DNA of 11,800 nt from Eubacterium sp. (GTDB lineage Bacteria > Bacillota > Clostridia > Oscillospirales > Acutalibacteraceae): NCBI GenBank assembly GCA_017543415.1, contig JAFYGD010000072.1, positions 1-11,800 of the forward strand. Direction: 5' to 3'. Of this stretch, positions 1 through 6,794 are shown piece by piece; within the stretch, counting starts at the first letter, position 1; each line of letters starts with the position of its first letter. The notes below the pieces were generated by a model. It saw only the letters and a program-made list of their open reading frames with translations. It was not told where the DNA came from and did not search any database. Made by a program: the position numbers and the translations under genes.

Positions 1-9
1 ATTGTTAAT

Positions 10-157
10 ATAGGGGACTTGAAACGAACTCCAAGAGCAGCGCAGTATGTGCTGCGATTGGGAGAAAGCTCCGGTGGAGCTTTCGATAGTTGAGAAGAAA
101 GTCCCCTATGCTCCACCAAAAATGAAACAGTAACCGCAAGGTTGCTGTTTTGTTTTT
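10..157 (+). ncRNA. Structured RNA unit 1 (unrecognised family)
   Basis: A three-way-junction fold can be drawn by eye. The closing helix pairs 10-20 with 99-109 (11 bp, no mismatch). A second arm pairs 29-34 with 58-64 (one bulged G), topped by an 8-bp stem 37-44/48-55 with one G-U pair. A third hairpin pairs 64-72 with 76-84 (9 bp, loop GGT). An A-rich single strand (GAAACGAA) follows the 5' side of the closing helix. A tail, CTCCACCA at 111-118, follows the helix and precedes the terminator hairpin at 125-150. Its GCTCCACC (110-117) is the exact complement of GGTGGAGC (73-80) in the third hairpin, so an alternative pairing is possible. It could be a trans-acting small RNA or a cis-regulatory leader; I cannot match it to a known family. 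Confidence 0.7.
125..157 (+). terminator. Rho-independent terminator of RNA unit 1
   Basis: An 11-bp stem pairs AAACAGTAACC (125-135) with GGTTGCTGTTT (140-150), with a GCAA loop and one T-G pair. It is followed by TGTTTTT (151-157), a good uridine tract on the plus strand. The next unit begins only five bases later, leaving no room for a promoter of its own between units. Confidence 0.75.
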
Positions 158-161
158 ATTC

Positions 162-309
162 ATAGGGGACTTGAAACGAACTCCAAGAGCAGCGCAGTAT
201 GTGCTGCGATTGGGAGAAAGCTCCGGTGGAGCTTTCGATAGTTGAGAAGAAAGTCCCCTATGCTCCACCAAGAATAAAGCAGTGACCTTTAGGTTGCTGC
301 TTTATTGTT
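162..309 (+). ncRNA. Structured RNA unit 2 (unrecognised family)
   Basis: The core at 162-271 is identical to unit 1. The closing helix can be extended to 12 bp because the base at 161 is C and pairs with G262 (161-172 with 251-262). The inner hairpins lie at 189-196/200-207 and 216-224/228-236, and the tail CTCCACCA at 263-270. The copies diverge from 272 onward, exactly where the conserved tail ends. The hairpin after this tail (273-306) differs from that of unit 1 but keeps its pairing and its GGTTGCTG 3' arm. An identical core beside a changed but still paired hairpin suggests either recent duplication with gene conversion or strong constraint on the core. Confidence 0.7.
273..309 (+). 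terminator. Terminator-like hairpin of RNA unit 2
   Basis: A 15-bp stem pairs 273-287 with 292-306 around a TTTA loop, including one T-G and one G-T pair. Compared with unit 1 it has an extra G-C pair and a pairing-neutral A to G change. The T-tract after it is poor (GTTAATAT), so termination may be leaky, or the hairpin may act mainly in 3'-end stability or processing. Confidence 0.55.
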
Positions 310-328
310 AATATAGGGGACTTGAAAC
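304..328 (+). repeat. Truncated third unit of the RNA array
   Basis: These 25 nt are identical to positions 1-25. The unit stops after ATAGGGGACTTGAAAC (313-328) and the sequence becomes AT-rich and unrelated. Only the 5' strand of the closing helix remains, so this copy cannot form the RNA fold. Its TTGAAA (322-327) appears to have become the -35 box of the promoter for the following gene. Confidence 0.85.
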
Positions 329-350
329 TTGATTTATTTTACTGTATTAT
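322..350 (+). promoter_or_regulatory. Predicted sigma-A promoter for the MATE gene
   Basis: TTGAAA (322-327) and TATTAT (345-350) are separated by 17 bp, with AT-rich DNA between them. Transcription would start near 357, about 24 nt before the MATE start codon. If real, it separates MATE expression from the upstream RNA array, although readthrough from the weak unit 2 hairpin remains possible. Confidence 0.5.
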
Positions 351-380
351 ATTATCAACTAATCACACAGGGTCACAGAT

Positions 381-1775
381 ATGGCAAATAACTTAACTAA
401 AAAGTTTATAGGCGATAAGGCATTTTACAAAAGGGTGCTTAAGGTTTCCGTACCGATAATGGTTCAAAGCGGTATCACCAACTTTGTTAATATGCTTGAC
501 AACATAATGGTTGGCAGAGTCGGAACCGAGCAGATGAGCGGAGTTGCAATATGCAATCAGCTTATTTTTGTTTTTTACCTTTGCATTTTCGGCGGACTTG
601 CAGGCGCAGGTATATTTACCGCACAATATTACGGTTCAAAGGACAATGACGGAATACGCCACACCTTCCGCTACAAGCTTTGGATGGGTGGGATACTTGT
701 TATTGGAGCAATAGTCATATTTTCCTTATTCGGTAACGAGCTTATATCCCTTTACCTTAAAGGAACGGATGACGGCGGCGACCTTGCCGCTGCGCTCAAA
801 TACGGAGGCAGCTATCTTAAAATAATGCTACTGGGTCTCCCTGCATTCACGGTTGTTCAGATTTACGCTAACACGCTAAGGGAATGCGGCGAAACGGTTG
901 TTCCGATGAGGGCAGGTCTTGCAGCAGTTTTAGTAAACCTTACCTTTAACTACCTTCTTATTTACGGAAAGCTTGGTTTTCCTGAGCTTGGCGTAAACGG
1001 CGCTGCAATTGCAACCGTGCTTTCACGCTTTGTTGAAATGGCGGTAGTTGTTATATGGGCGCATACTCACAAGAATATATGCCCGTACTTAAAAGGCGTT
1101 TACAAAACCCTCCTTGTTCCGTTTAACCTTGTTAAAAGGTATTTTATTACAGGCTCTCCCCTTTTGGTAAACGAGGCATTATGGTCGGCAGGTATGGCAA
1201 TGCTTGCACAGTGCTACTCACTGCGCGGTCTTAACGCGGTTGCAGCAATGAACATTTCAAACACGGTAAGCAATGTTTTTAACGTTGTTTTCTTTGCAAT
1301 GGGAGATGCAATAGCAATAATTATAGGTCAGCACCTCGGCGCAAAGGACTTTGAAAAAGCAAAGGATGAGGACAATAAAATAATTGCGTTTTCGGTTTTC
1401 ATTGCAACGCTTGTTGCCATTGCGATAGCAGGAATTTCACACGCGTTCCCTATGATATACAACACCACGCCTGAGGCAAAAAGGCTTGCAACCCAGTTTT
1501 TACTTGCACAGGCGTTATTCACACCGCAGATAGCGCTACTGCACACAACATATTTTACAATGCGCTCAGGCGGAAAAACGGTGATAACCTTCCTTTTTGA
1601 CAGCGTATTCATGTGGGTTGTCAGCGTTCCGCTTGCGTTTGTTTTAAGCAGATTTACAGGGCTTTACGTTATTTGGATTTTTGCGTTCCTTCAGATTGCA
1701 GACTGGATTAAATGCATAATAGGAATTGTTCTTGTTAAAAAAGGTGTTTGGATGAATAACATAGTAAGCGAATAA
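381..1775 (+). CDS. MATE family multidrug/toxin efflux transporter
   Basis: The product is a 464-residue polytopic membrane protein of the MATE family (NorM/DinF/MepA-like), which exports cationic drugs or metabolites using a proton or sodium gradient. The family's usual length is about 440-480 residues, so it is complete. Visible family features are the N-terminal VPIMVQSGITNFVNMLDNIMVG segment near residues 24-45, typical of the first MATE helix, and two similar halves, the second beginning near ITGSPLLVNEALW (about residue 256). Many hydrophobic helices are separated by short charged loops. The start is supported by AGGG at 369-372, eight nt upstream of ATG, a rather weak site. The gene follows an array of structured RNAs and ends in a bidirectional terminator. 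The substrate cannot be told from sequence. Confidence 0.92.
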   Translation: MANNLTKKFIGDKAFYKRVLKVSVPIMVQSGITNFVNMLDNIMVGRVGTEQMSGVAICNQLIFVFYLCIFGGLAGAGIFTAQYYGSKDNDGIRHTFRYKLWMGGILVIGAIVIFSLFGNELISLYLKGTDDGGDLAAALKYGGSYLKIMLLGLPAFTVVQIYANTLRECGETVVPMRAGLAAVLVNLTFNYLLIYGKLGFPELGVNGAAIATVLSRFVEMAVVVIWAHTHKNICPYLKGVYKTLLVPFNLVKRYFITGSPLLVNEALWSAGMAMLAQCYSLRGLNAVAAMNISNTVSNVFNVVFFAMGDAIAIIIGQHLGAKDFEKAKDEDNKIIAFSVFIATLVAIAIAGISHAFPMIYNTTPEAKRLATQFLLAQALFTPQIALLHTTYFTMRSGGKTVITFLFDSVFMWVVSVPLAFVLSRFTGLYVIWIFAFLQIADWIKCIIGIVLVKKGVWMNNIVSE

Positions 1776-1805
1776 AAAAACAGCCTTACAAAAAGGCTGT
1801 TTTTT
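1775..1805. terminator. Bidirectional terminator between MATE and HerA-type genes
   Basis: The stem 1775-1787/1793-1805 has a CAGCCTT/AAGGCTG core flanked by A and T runs, with loop ACAAA. The T-run follows the hairpin on both strands, so it can end transcription of both convergent genes. It begins at the last base of the MATE stop codon and lies four bases from the stop of the opposing gene. Confidence 0.9.
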
Positions 1806-1808
1806 GTT

Positions 1809-3383
1809 TTATTTAAGCGTTCCGAAAATGCCGCGGATAAGCTGTTTTCCAAGCTCCCTGCCAACTGTGTTTGCGGCGGAGCTTACCGTCTTTGAAACAG
1901 CAGAGGTTCGTCTTCTGCCGTAAGAGGTGCTGCGCTTTCTGTTGGCTAATTTTTCCTTTTCCCGCGCGAGCTTTTCCTTTTCCTTTTCAAGCTTTTCACG
2001 CTCTTTATCAAGAGCGGTTTTTTCTTTTTCCTTTTCAAGCTCCGCTCTTTCGGCTTCAAGCTGCGCCTGTGCTTCCTCTTCGGCTGCCTGCTGCTCCTGA
2101 TACTTACTCATAAGCAGCTCATAGGCGCTTTCACGGTCAATTATCATTGAGTACTTTTCAGCAAGCGGGCTTGCAAGAATGCGCGCCTGAACGTCAACTG
2201 CATCCGCAATATTCATTGAGCTGCGCGGAGGAAGAATTCCTGCACGCTCAACAGCGGTGGGAACTCCCTTTTCATCAAGAACGGAAACAAGGGCTTCACC
2301 GACTGCAAGCTCCTGCAATACGGTTTCGGTATCAAAATTCGGGTTTGCGCGGAAGGATTTAGCGGCATACCTCAACGCCTTCTGCTCATTTGGAGTATAG
2401 GCGCGCAGCGCATGCTGAACGCGGTTGCCTATCTGGGCAAGCACGGATTCGGGTATATCGGCAGGGTTTTGAGAGATAAACCATACGGAAACGCCCTTTG
2501 AACGGATAAGCCTTATAACCTGCTCAACCTTTTCAAGCAGCGCCTTGGGAGCGTCGTTGAAAAGAAGATGAGCTTCGTCAAAGAAGAACGCAATTTTCGG
2601 CTTATCAATATCGCCTACCTCGGGAAGCATTTCATAAAGCTCGGAAAGCATCCAGAGAAGGAAGGTTGAATAAAGCAGCGGGTGCTGGAAAAGCTCCTGA
2701 CATTCAAGGATATTCATAACTCCCCTGCCGTTTTCATCCCAGTCAAACCAATCCGCAATATCAAGCGCGGGCTCGCCGAAGAAGATATCTCCGCCGTCGT
2801 CTTCAAGGGTTAACAGCGCGCGCTGAATAGCGCCGAGCGACTGCGCACTTACGTTGCCGTAGGTTAGCTTGAAATCGTTGGCGTTATCGCCCACATACTG
2901 TACCATAAGGCGTAAATCCTTAAGGTCAAGAAGAAGCATACCCTTATCGTCAGCAATACGGAAAATTATTCTTAAAACACCGCTCTGAACCTCGTTGAGG
3001 CCTAAAAGGCGGGCTAAAAGCTCGGGTCCGATTTCCGAAATGGTGGTACGCACGGGGTGACCGTTTTTGGCATAAACGTCAAAGAAGCGGGTGGGATATG
3101 AGGTATAGGTAAAGTTTTCAATACCCATTGTTTCTATTGAACGAAGAATATGCTTATTTTCACAGCCCTCTTTACACATACCGGTTAAATCGCCCTTAAT
3201 ATCTGCCATAAAAACAGGTACGCCGAGGTCTGAAAAGGATTCGGCAATAACCTTAAGGGTTACGGTTTTACCCGTACCGGTTGCGCCGGCAATTAAGCCG
3301 TGGCGGTTTGCCATAGCAGGGTCAAGATACACGCGCTCATCGCCCGTAGCAAGCCAGATTTTACCGTTTTCGCTCATATACAT
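1809..3383 (-). CDS. HerA-like ATPase, DUF853 family (YjgR-type)
   Basis: The product is a 524-residue cytoplasmic P-loop ATPase of the HerA/FtsK superfamily, DUF853 branch. Walker A is GATGTGKT (residues 33-40); Walker B is [13 protein letters not shown] (263-275, acidic pair D269-E270); a sensor-like [11 protein letters not shown] lies at 301-311. A Lys/Glu/Ala-rich, probably coiled-coil segment covers about 430-481, followed by a basic linker and a conserved-looking C-terminal [14 protein letters not shown] helix. HerA relatives are DNA translocases, but the role of this branch is not established and no NurA nuclease gene is adjacent. The start at 3383 is favoured over the in-frame ATG two codons later because GAGGG lies seven nt upstream. 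The gene has its own predicted promoter after the M16C gene. Confidence 0.9.
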   Translation of the reverse strand: MYMSENGKIWLATGDERVYLDPAMANRHGLIAGATGTGKTVTLKVIAESFSDLGVPVFMADIKGDLTGMCKEGCENKHILRSIETMGIENFTYTSYPTRFFDVYAKNGHPVRTTISEIGPELLARLLGLNEVQSGVLRIIFRIADDKGMLLLDLKDLRLMVQYVGDNANDFKLTYGNVSAQSLGAIQRALLTLEDDGGDIFFGEPALDIADWFDWDENGRGVMNILECQELFQHPLLYSTFLLWMLSELYEMLPEVGDIDKPKIAFFFDEAHLLFNDAPKALLEKVEQVIRLIRSKGVSVWFISQNPADIPESVLAQIGNRVQHALRAYTPNEQKALRYAAKSFRANPNFDTETVLQELAVGEALVSVLDEKGVPTAVERAGILPPRSSMNIADAVDVQARILASPLAEKYSMIIDRESAYELLMSKYQEQQAAEEEAQAQLEAERAELEKEKEKTALDKEREKLEKEKEKLAREKEKLANRKRSTSYGRRRTSAVSKTVSSAANTVGRELGKQLIRGIFGTLK

Positions 3384-3415
3384 AAAACTACCCTCTTTTT
3401 CATTTTCTTAATAAG

Positions 3416-3444
3416 ATTTTACCATATAGTTTTTAACAATTCAA
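3416..3444 (-). promoter_or_regulatory. Predicted promoter for the HerA-type gene
   Basis: Read on the minus strand, TTGAAT (3439-3444) and TAAAAT (3416-3421) are 17 bp apart, and TGG directly before the -10 makes an extended -10. It sits within the 63-bp gap after the M16C stop codon. No terminator is seen between the two genes, so some cotranscription is likely. Confidence 0.65.
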
Positions 3445-3446
3445 CA

Positions 3447-6326
3447 TTAAGCTTTACGTACTGTCCAGCTTTCGTCAAGTTCCGAAAGGGTGTCCGCGTT
3501 GCCGATGATACAAACCGAATTGCCGTCCTTCATTTTTTCAAACAAATCACAAAGTGAAAGCAAGTCCTCTTTTTTAAGCGTTAGCATCTGCGTTCTTATT
3601 CTTTGCTTATCCTCAAGAGTGTAGCCCATAAGGTAATTCATATCGGCTTCAATTCCCTGACGCGCGGAGCTTTTAAGACCTTCCGTTGCAGCGACTGAAG
3701 AAATAATGAATTTTTCAATTTCCTCCTCACTGCTGACAAACTGCTTTATATATTCCGCAGTATTTTTATAAACCTTAACGGAATTAAGCGGCGACGGGTC
3801 ACGGTAGGAATGGAAGGTTACATTACCGGTAATTCCGCTTCTGAAGCCGCAGCCGTAGGCTCCGCCGTGGACACGGATTTCATTCCAGAGATAACCGAAG
3901 GTTAAAAGCTGGGAAGCAACGACAAGCTTGCCCTCAAACGGATGACCGTAGCGAAGAATATTTGCGCCGTAAGCTGCGTACGAAACGCCGGACGGAATTA
4001 TAATTGCCTCTTTAACTGCTTTGTTTTCTTCAAGCTCAAGAGCAGAAAGCTTTATGTTTCCTTCGGGAAGCGACTCAACAAAGCTTTTCAGCCCGCTGTG
4101 GGCAGCAAAAGAGGTTTCGCTTACAGTAAGGCGTGAGGAGGTGAATACGGTTTTTGCGGCATTTTTCATAAATGAAACAAAGGAATCCGCTTTTTCCTCA
4201 AAATTATCGGCAAAGCTTCTTAAATATTCAAGGAATTCAAAGCCTTTGCAAAGCTCGTTCATTCTTGACGAAGCAGACGTTGCCGAAAGCGCGCGCCTTA
4301 AAGCGAAAATATGACCTGAACCGACAAGCGCCTGATAAAGATTTTCACTTGACTGAAGCACATTTTCCTTAATAATATCCTTACGGTCAAATACTGTTTG
4401 GGTTAAAATCTCGCCTACGAGCTCAAGGGCTGCCGTAAAATTGCTTTCAAGCACGCTGAAGTTTACGGTAAAGTAAGGCTTTGCAGTTAAAGGCTTATTC
4501 AAATCCGAATATGCATCAACAACAAAATCTAGGTTTCCGATTGTCTTTTTAATTTCCTTCTGAAGCTCGGCAGAACTGTGCTTTTCAGTAGGAAGTACCG
4601 AAAGCAAATCGGACATCAGCGATAAATTCATAAGGCTTTCAACGCCCTCATCGGCTACGTTGAAATACAGGCTGCAGTGAACTATTCCGTTAGTATCAAG
4701 CTTATGGAAAAGAAGCTTTGTTTTGCCGAAAGCCATTTCCTCTGTGTCAAGCCAGAGCGGCGTTTTTTCAACGTCCGAAAGTGAAAGCACGGGAAGCGTT
4801 GCGGCAGCCTCCGGTGAATCGGGCGTATCCTGCCAGCTTCTCATTTTATCGTAGGTTTCAAGTACTCTTTGCTTTTCCTCGTCGCTGAAAGAGTTATATT
4901 CCTTATTAACACGCTCCTCCTCGGCTTTTCTGTCCTCTTCCCCTTTTGTTTTTGACGGAAGCATAGTCAGGGTTAAGGTACCCGAAAAATCAAGCAGCTC
5001 TTTTATAATGTTTTCATAGTAATCGGTTTCAATACTGCTGCGCAAATCCTTTAAAACGTCTTCGTTTTCAAGGTAGAGCATAATATCCCCGCCGTAAAGC
5101 CAGGAATTGAGCGCTTCAATATTACGCATTAATCCCTTTGGCTCTTCCGCTTCACGAAGATTGAATTCATAGCGGTTAAGCTGTGCGGTAAGCTCTTCCT
5201 TATCAATTCCGTCAGTCAGAATTCTGTTAAGAACCGTTTTGTAAACCTCAATTAAATCCTCCTTACGGGAAGGCTCTGTATTTCTGAAAGCAAGGGAATA
5301 AAACGGCTGTGCAATACCGTCGGAAATATAAAAATCGACATCGCGCGCAAGTCCTTTTTCAAGCACCGCTCTTTTAAGCGGAGATTCATTGGAATCCGCA
5401 AGATAAGATGCGATAAGGTTGTAGGCGGCAATTCTCTTTTTATCCTTCCATGAAGCAAATATTTTTGAAACCGTAATATAGGTTTTATTCTCCTCGGTTT
5501 CATCTTCACCTATCTGATAGTATTCACTTACTTCGGTTTTTTCAATAGGCTTCTGAAAGGCAATATCATGGGGCTTATCGTTATACTCAAAGCCTGAAAG
5601 ATAGCTTTCATCAATAAGCTTTAAAGTTCTTTCAAGCGGAACGGAGCCGTCAAGATAGATTTTTGCATTAGTCGGAGAATAAAACTCGCGGTGGGCTTTA
5701 ATAAAGTTTTCATAGGTTAAATCGGGAATTGACTTTGGGTCTCCGCCGGATTCAAAGCCGTAAATACTGTCAGGGAAAAGGTACTTTAAGGTAATACGCT
5801 CTGAAAGCCCGTAAACCGAGCTTAAAGCGCCCTTCATTTCATTAAAAACAACCCCGTTATATGACGGCTTTCCGTCATTTACTTCATAATGCCAGCCCTC
5901 CTGACGGAAAATGCTTTCATTAGTATAAATGGCAGGCTTGAATACCGCGTCAAGGTAAACCGTTACGAGGTTGATAAAATCCTGCTCGTTACGGCTTGAA
6001 ACGGGATACATCGTTTTATCGGGAAAGGTCATTGCGTTTAAAAAAGTATTCATTGAGCTTTTAAGCAGGTCAAGGAAGGGCTCCTTAACCGGAAAGTTTT
6101 CACTACCCGCAAGAACGGAATGCTCAAGGATATGAAAAACCCCCGTATCATCCCACGGAAGGGTTTTAAACGCAACGGAAAACAGCTTATTATCCTCATT
6201 GTTATCAAGGAAAGCAAGCTCCGTTCCCGTTTTGATATGGCGCATTTCGTAAAGAGTACCTTTAAGCTCTGCGCTTTCTCTTATTCTTTCAATTTTAAAA
6301 TTGTGAATTACCTGATTAAGTTTCAT
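3447..6326 (-). CDS. M16C zinc metallopeptidase, presequence protease/Cym1-like
   Basis: The product is a 959-residue insulinase-family peptidase of the PreP/Cym1 subfamily (about 970 residues is usual), cytoplasmic because no signal peptide is visible. The inverted zinc motif HILEH is at residues 65-69 (ligands H65 and H69, catalytic E68), followed by VLAGSENFPVKEPF. The distal zinc ligand is probably E163 in NEMKGA. The C-terminal half carries IRVHGGAYGCGF, with R818 and Y824 spaced as the substrate-binding Arg and Tyr of PreP, so both halves of the clamshell active site seem intact. Family members degrade short unstructured peptides. The start is supported by GAGG five nt upstream of ATG. 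It has its own extended -10 promoter and is followed by the HerA-type gene. Confidence 0.93.
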   Translation of the reverse strand: MKLNQVIHNFKIERIRESAELKGTLYEMRHIKTGTELAFLDNNEDNKLFSVAFKTLPWDDTGVFHILEHSVLAGSENFPVKEPFLDLLKSSMNTFLNAMTFPDKTMYPVSSRNEQDFINLVTVYLDAVFKPAIYTNESIFRQEGWHYEVNDGKPSYNGVVFNEMKGALSSVYGLSERITLKYLFPDSIYGFESGGDPKSIPDLTYENFIKAHREFYSPTNAKIYLDGSVPLERTLKLIDESYLSGFEYNDKPHDIAFQKPIEKTEVSEYYQIGEDETEENKTYITVSKIFASWKDKKRIAAYNLIASYLADSNESPLKRAVLEKGLARDVDFYISDGIAQPFYSLAFRNTEPSRKEDLIEVYKTVLNRILTDGIDKEELTAQLNRYEFNLREAEEPKGLMRNIEALNSWLYGGDIMLYLENEDVLKDLRSSIETDYYENIIKELLDFSGTLTLTMLPSKTKGEEDRKAEEERVNKEYNSFSDEEKQRVLETYDKMRSWQDTPDSPEAAATLPVLSLSDVEKTPLWLDTEEMAFGKTKLLFHKLDTNGIVHCSLYFNVADEGVESLMNLSLMSDLLSVLPTEKHSSAELQKEIKKTIGNLDFVVDAYSDLNKPLTAKPYFTVNFSVLESNFTAALELVGEILTQTVFDRKDIIKENVLQSSENLYQALVGSGHIFALRRALSATSASSRMNELCKGFEFLEYLRSFADNFEEKADSFVSFMKNAAKTVFTSSRLTVSETSFAAHSGLKSFVESLPEGNIKLSALELEENKAVKEAIIIPSGVSYAAYGANILRYGHPFEGKLVVASQLLTFGYLWNEIRVHGGAYGCGFRSGITGNVTFHSYRDPSPLNSVKVYKNTAEYIKQFVSSEEEIEKFIISSVAATEGLKSSARQGIEADMNYLMGYTLEDKQRIRTQMLTLKKEDLLSLCDLFEKMKDGNSVCIIGNADTLSELDESWTVRKA

Positions 6327-6355
6327 TGCTACCTCACAAAAAAGTTATTAAAAAT

Positions 6356-6383
6356 ATTATACCACATTTATTAATTAAATCAA
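6356..6383 (-). promoter_or_regulatory. Predicted promoter for the M16C peptidase gene
   Basis: On the minus strand, TTGATT (6378-6383) and a consensus TATAAT (6356-6361) are 16 bp apart, with TGG directly before the -10. It lies just after the T-tract of the STAS gene terminator, so the M16C gene starts a new transcript. Confidence 0.75.
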
Positions 6384-6384
6384 T

Positions 6385-6410
6385 AAAAAAGCAGGGTGTT
6401 TACACCCTGC
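6385..6410 (-). terminator. Terminator of the STAS gene
   Basis: On the minus strand GCAGGGTGT pairs with ACACCCTGC (6391-6410) and is followed by six T (6385-6390). It lies 11 bp past the STAS stop codon. Confidence 0.9.
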
Positions 6411-6421
6411 CGGATTAATTA

Positions 6422-6718
6422 TTATTCGATTGTAAGGATATCGGAAAAGCCGGTAACCTCAAAGATTTCGCTTACAATATCGTTAACGTTGGTAACCTTC
6501 ATTGCGCCCTGTGCATTCATAATTTTCTGCGCTGCAAGAAGAACACGAAGCCCTGCGGATGATATGTAATCAAGCTTTGAAAAATCAAAGATAAGCTCTG
6601 TTATGCCGTCAAGCTCTGTTTTAATAACGGCTTCAAGCTCGGGCGCGGTTGTTGTTTCAAGTCTTCCTTCAATATTTAATAAAAGAGAAGCGCCGTTTTG
6701 GGTTTTATTAATAGTCAT
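6422..6718 (-). CDS. STAS-domain protein, anti-sigma factor antagonist-like
   Basis: The product is 98 residues, a single STAS domain similar to SpoIIAA and RsbV. These proteins bind an anti-sigma kinase and are switched off by phosphorylation of a conserved serine. The key loop is LDYISSAGLRVLL; the S53-S54 pair sits where that serine is found, although the exact phosphosite is uncertain because the classic family loop is DSSG or DSTG. The domain fills the whole protein, as expected for a stand-alone member. AAGGAG lies eight nt upstream of the start. It has a near-consensus promoter and its own terminator. No anti-sigma kinase, sigma factor or phosphatase gene is adjacent, so its partner is unknown. 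Confidence 0.9.
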   Translation of the reverse strand: MTINKTQNGASLLLNIEGRLETTTAPELEAVIKTELDGITELIFDFSKLDYISSAGLRVLLAAQKIMNAQGAMKVTNVNDIVSEIFEVTGFSDILTIE

Positions 6719-6751
6719 AACTCATTCTCCTTGAATGTTTTTTATATAATT

Positions 6752-6780
6752 AATATAACAAATAGGTTATGTTTTGTCAA
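6752..6780 (-). promoter_or_regulatory. Strong predicted promoter for the STAS gene
   Basis: On the minus strand a consensus TTGACA (6775-6780) and TATATT (6752-6757) are 17 bp apart, with TGT before the -10. It starts 14 bp after the stop codon of the preceding DUF3737 gene. No terminator is evident between the two genes. Confidence 0.8.
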
Positions 6781-6794
6781 TCAAAAAAGCTTAT

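Larger units (their letters stand above)
1..328 (+). repeat. Tandem array of a structured non-coding element, 151-152 bp period
   Basis: Two complete units and one truncated unit are seen. The cores at 10-119 and 162-271 are identical over 110 nt. The motif ATAGGGGACTTGAAAC recurs at 10, 162 and 313, giving periods of 152 and 151 bp. Each full core is followed by a distinct terminator-like hairpin. The first 25 nt of the window are identical to 304-328, which means the sequence before unit 1 matches the end of unit 2; the array therefore probably continues left of the window. No convincing protein-coding gene lies here. Cruciform-forming or REP-like DNA is an alternative reading, but the hairpins after each core fit RNA better. 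Orientation is taken as plus because the T-rich tracts follow the hairpins on that strand. Confidence 0.9.

Noticed and set aside
10..118. tmRNA or tRNA-like RNA, because the unit begins with GGGGAC and ends in CCACCA
   Set aside because: The CCACCA follows eight unpaired bases after the closing helix, so it is not an acceptor end. No T-arm, anticodon or tag reading frame is seen.
108..125. Five-codon open frame ATG-CTC-CAC-CAA-AAA-TGA, with a matching one at 260-277 ending in TAA
   Set aside because: It is present in both copies with a stop codon each time, but the ATG lies in the closing helix and there is no good ribosome binding site. It is more likely a by-product of the conserved tail; a leader peptide is not fully excluded.
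5..271. Minus-strand open frame of 88 codons across the RNA array
   Set aside because: It runs through the identical repeated hairpins and terminators, has no family-like protein features, and reads the two copies in different frames because the 152-bp period is not a multiple of three.
1..328. CRISPR array
   Set aside because: The repeat cores are about 110 nt and separated by terminator hairpins of related sequence, not 25-40 nt repeats with unique spacers. No cas genes are present.
1..328. Guanidine-type riboswitch, suggested by the adjacent MATE exporter gene
   Set aside because: The sequence does not resemble the conserved motifs of the guanidine classes as I recall them, and a separate promoter seems to lie between the array and the gene. 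An Rfam search would settle it.
1920..2090. Repetitive TTTTCCTTTTC-like tract as a possible non-coding repeat
   Set aside because: It is the coding sequence for the Lys/Glu-rich coiled-coil segment of the HerA-type protein, and the repetition follows from Glu-Lys codons.
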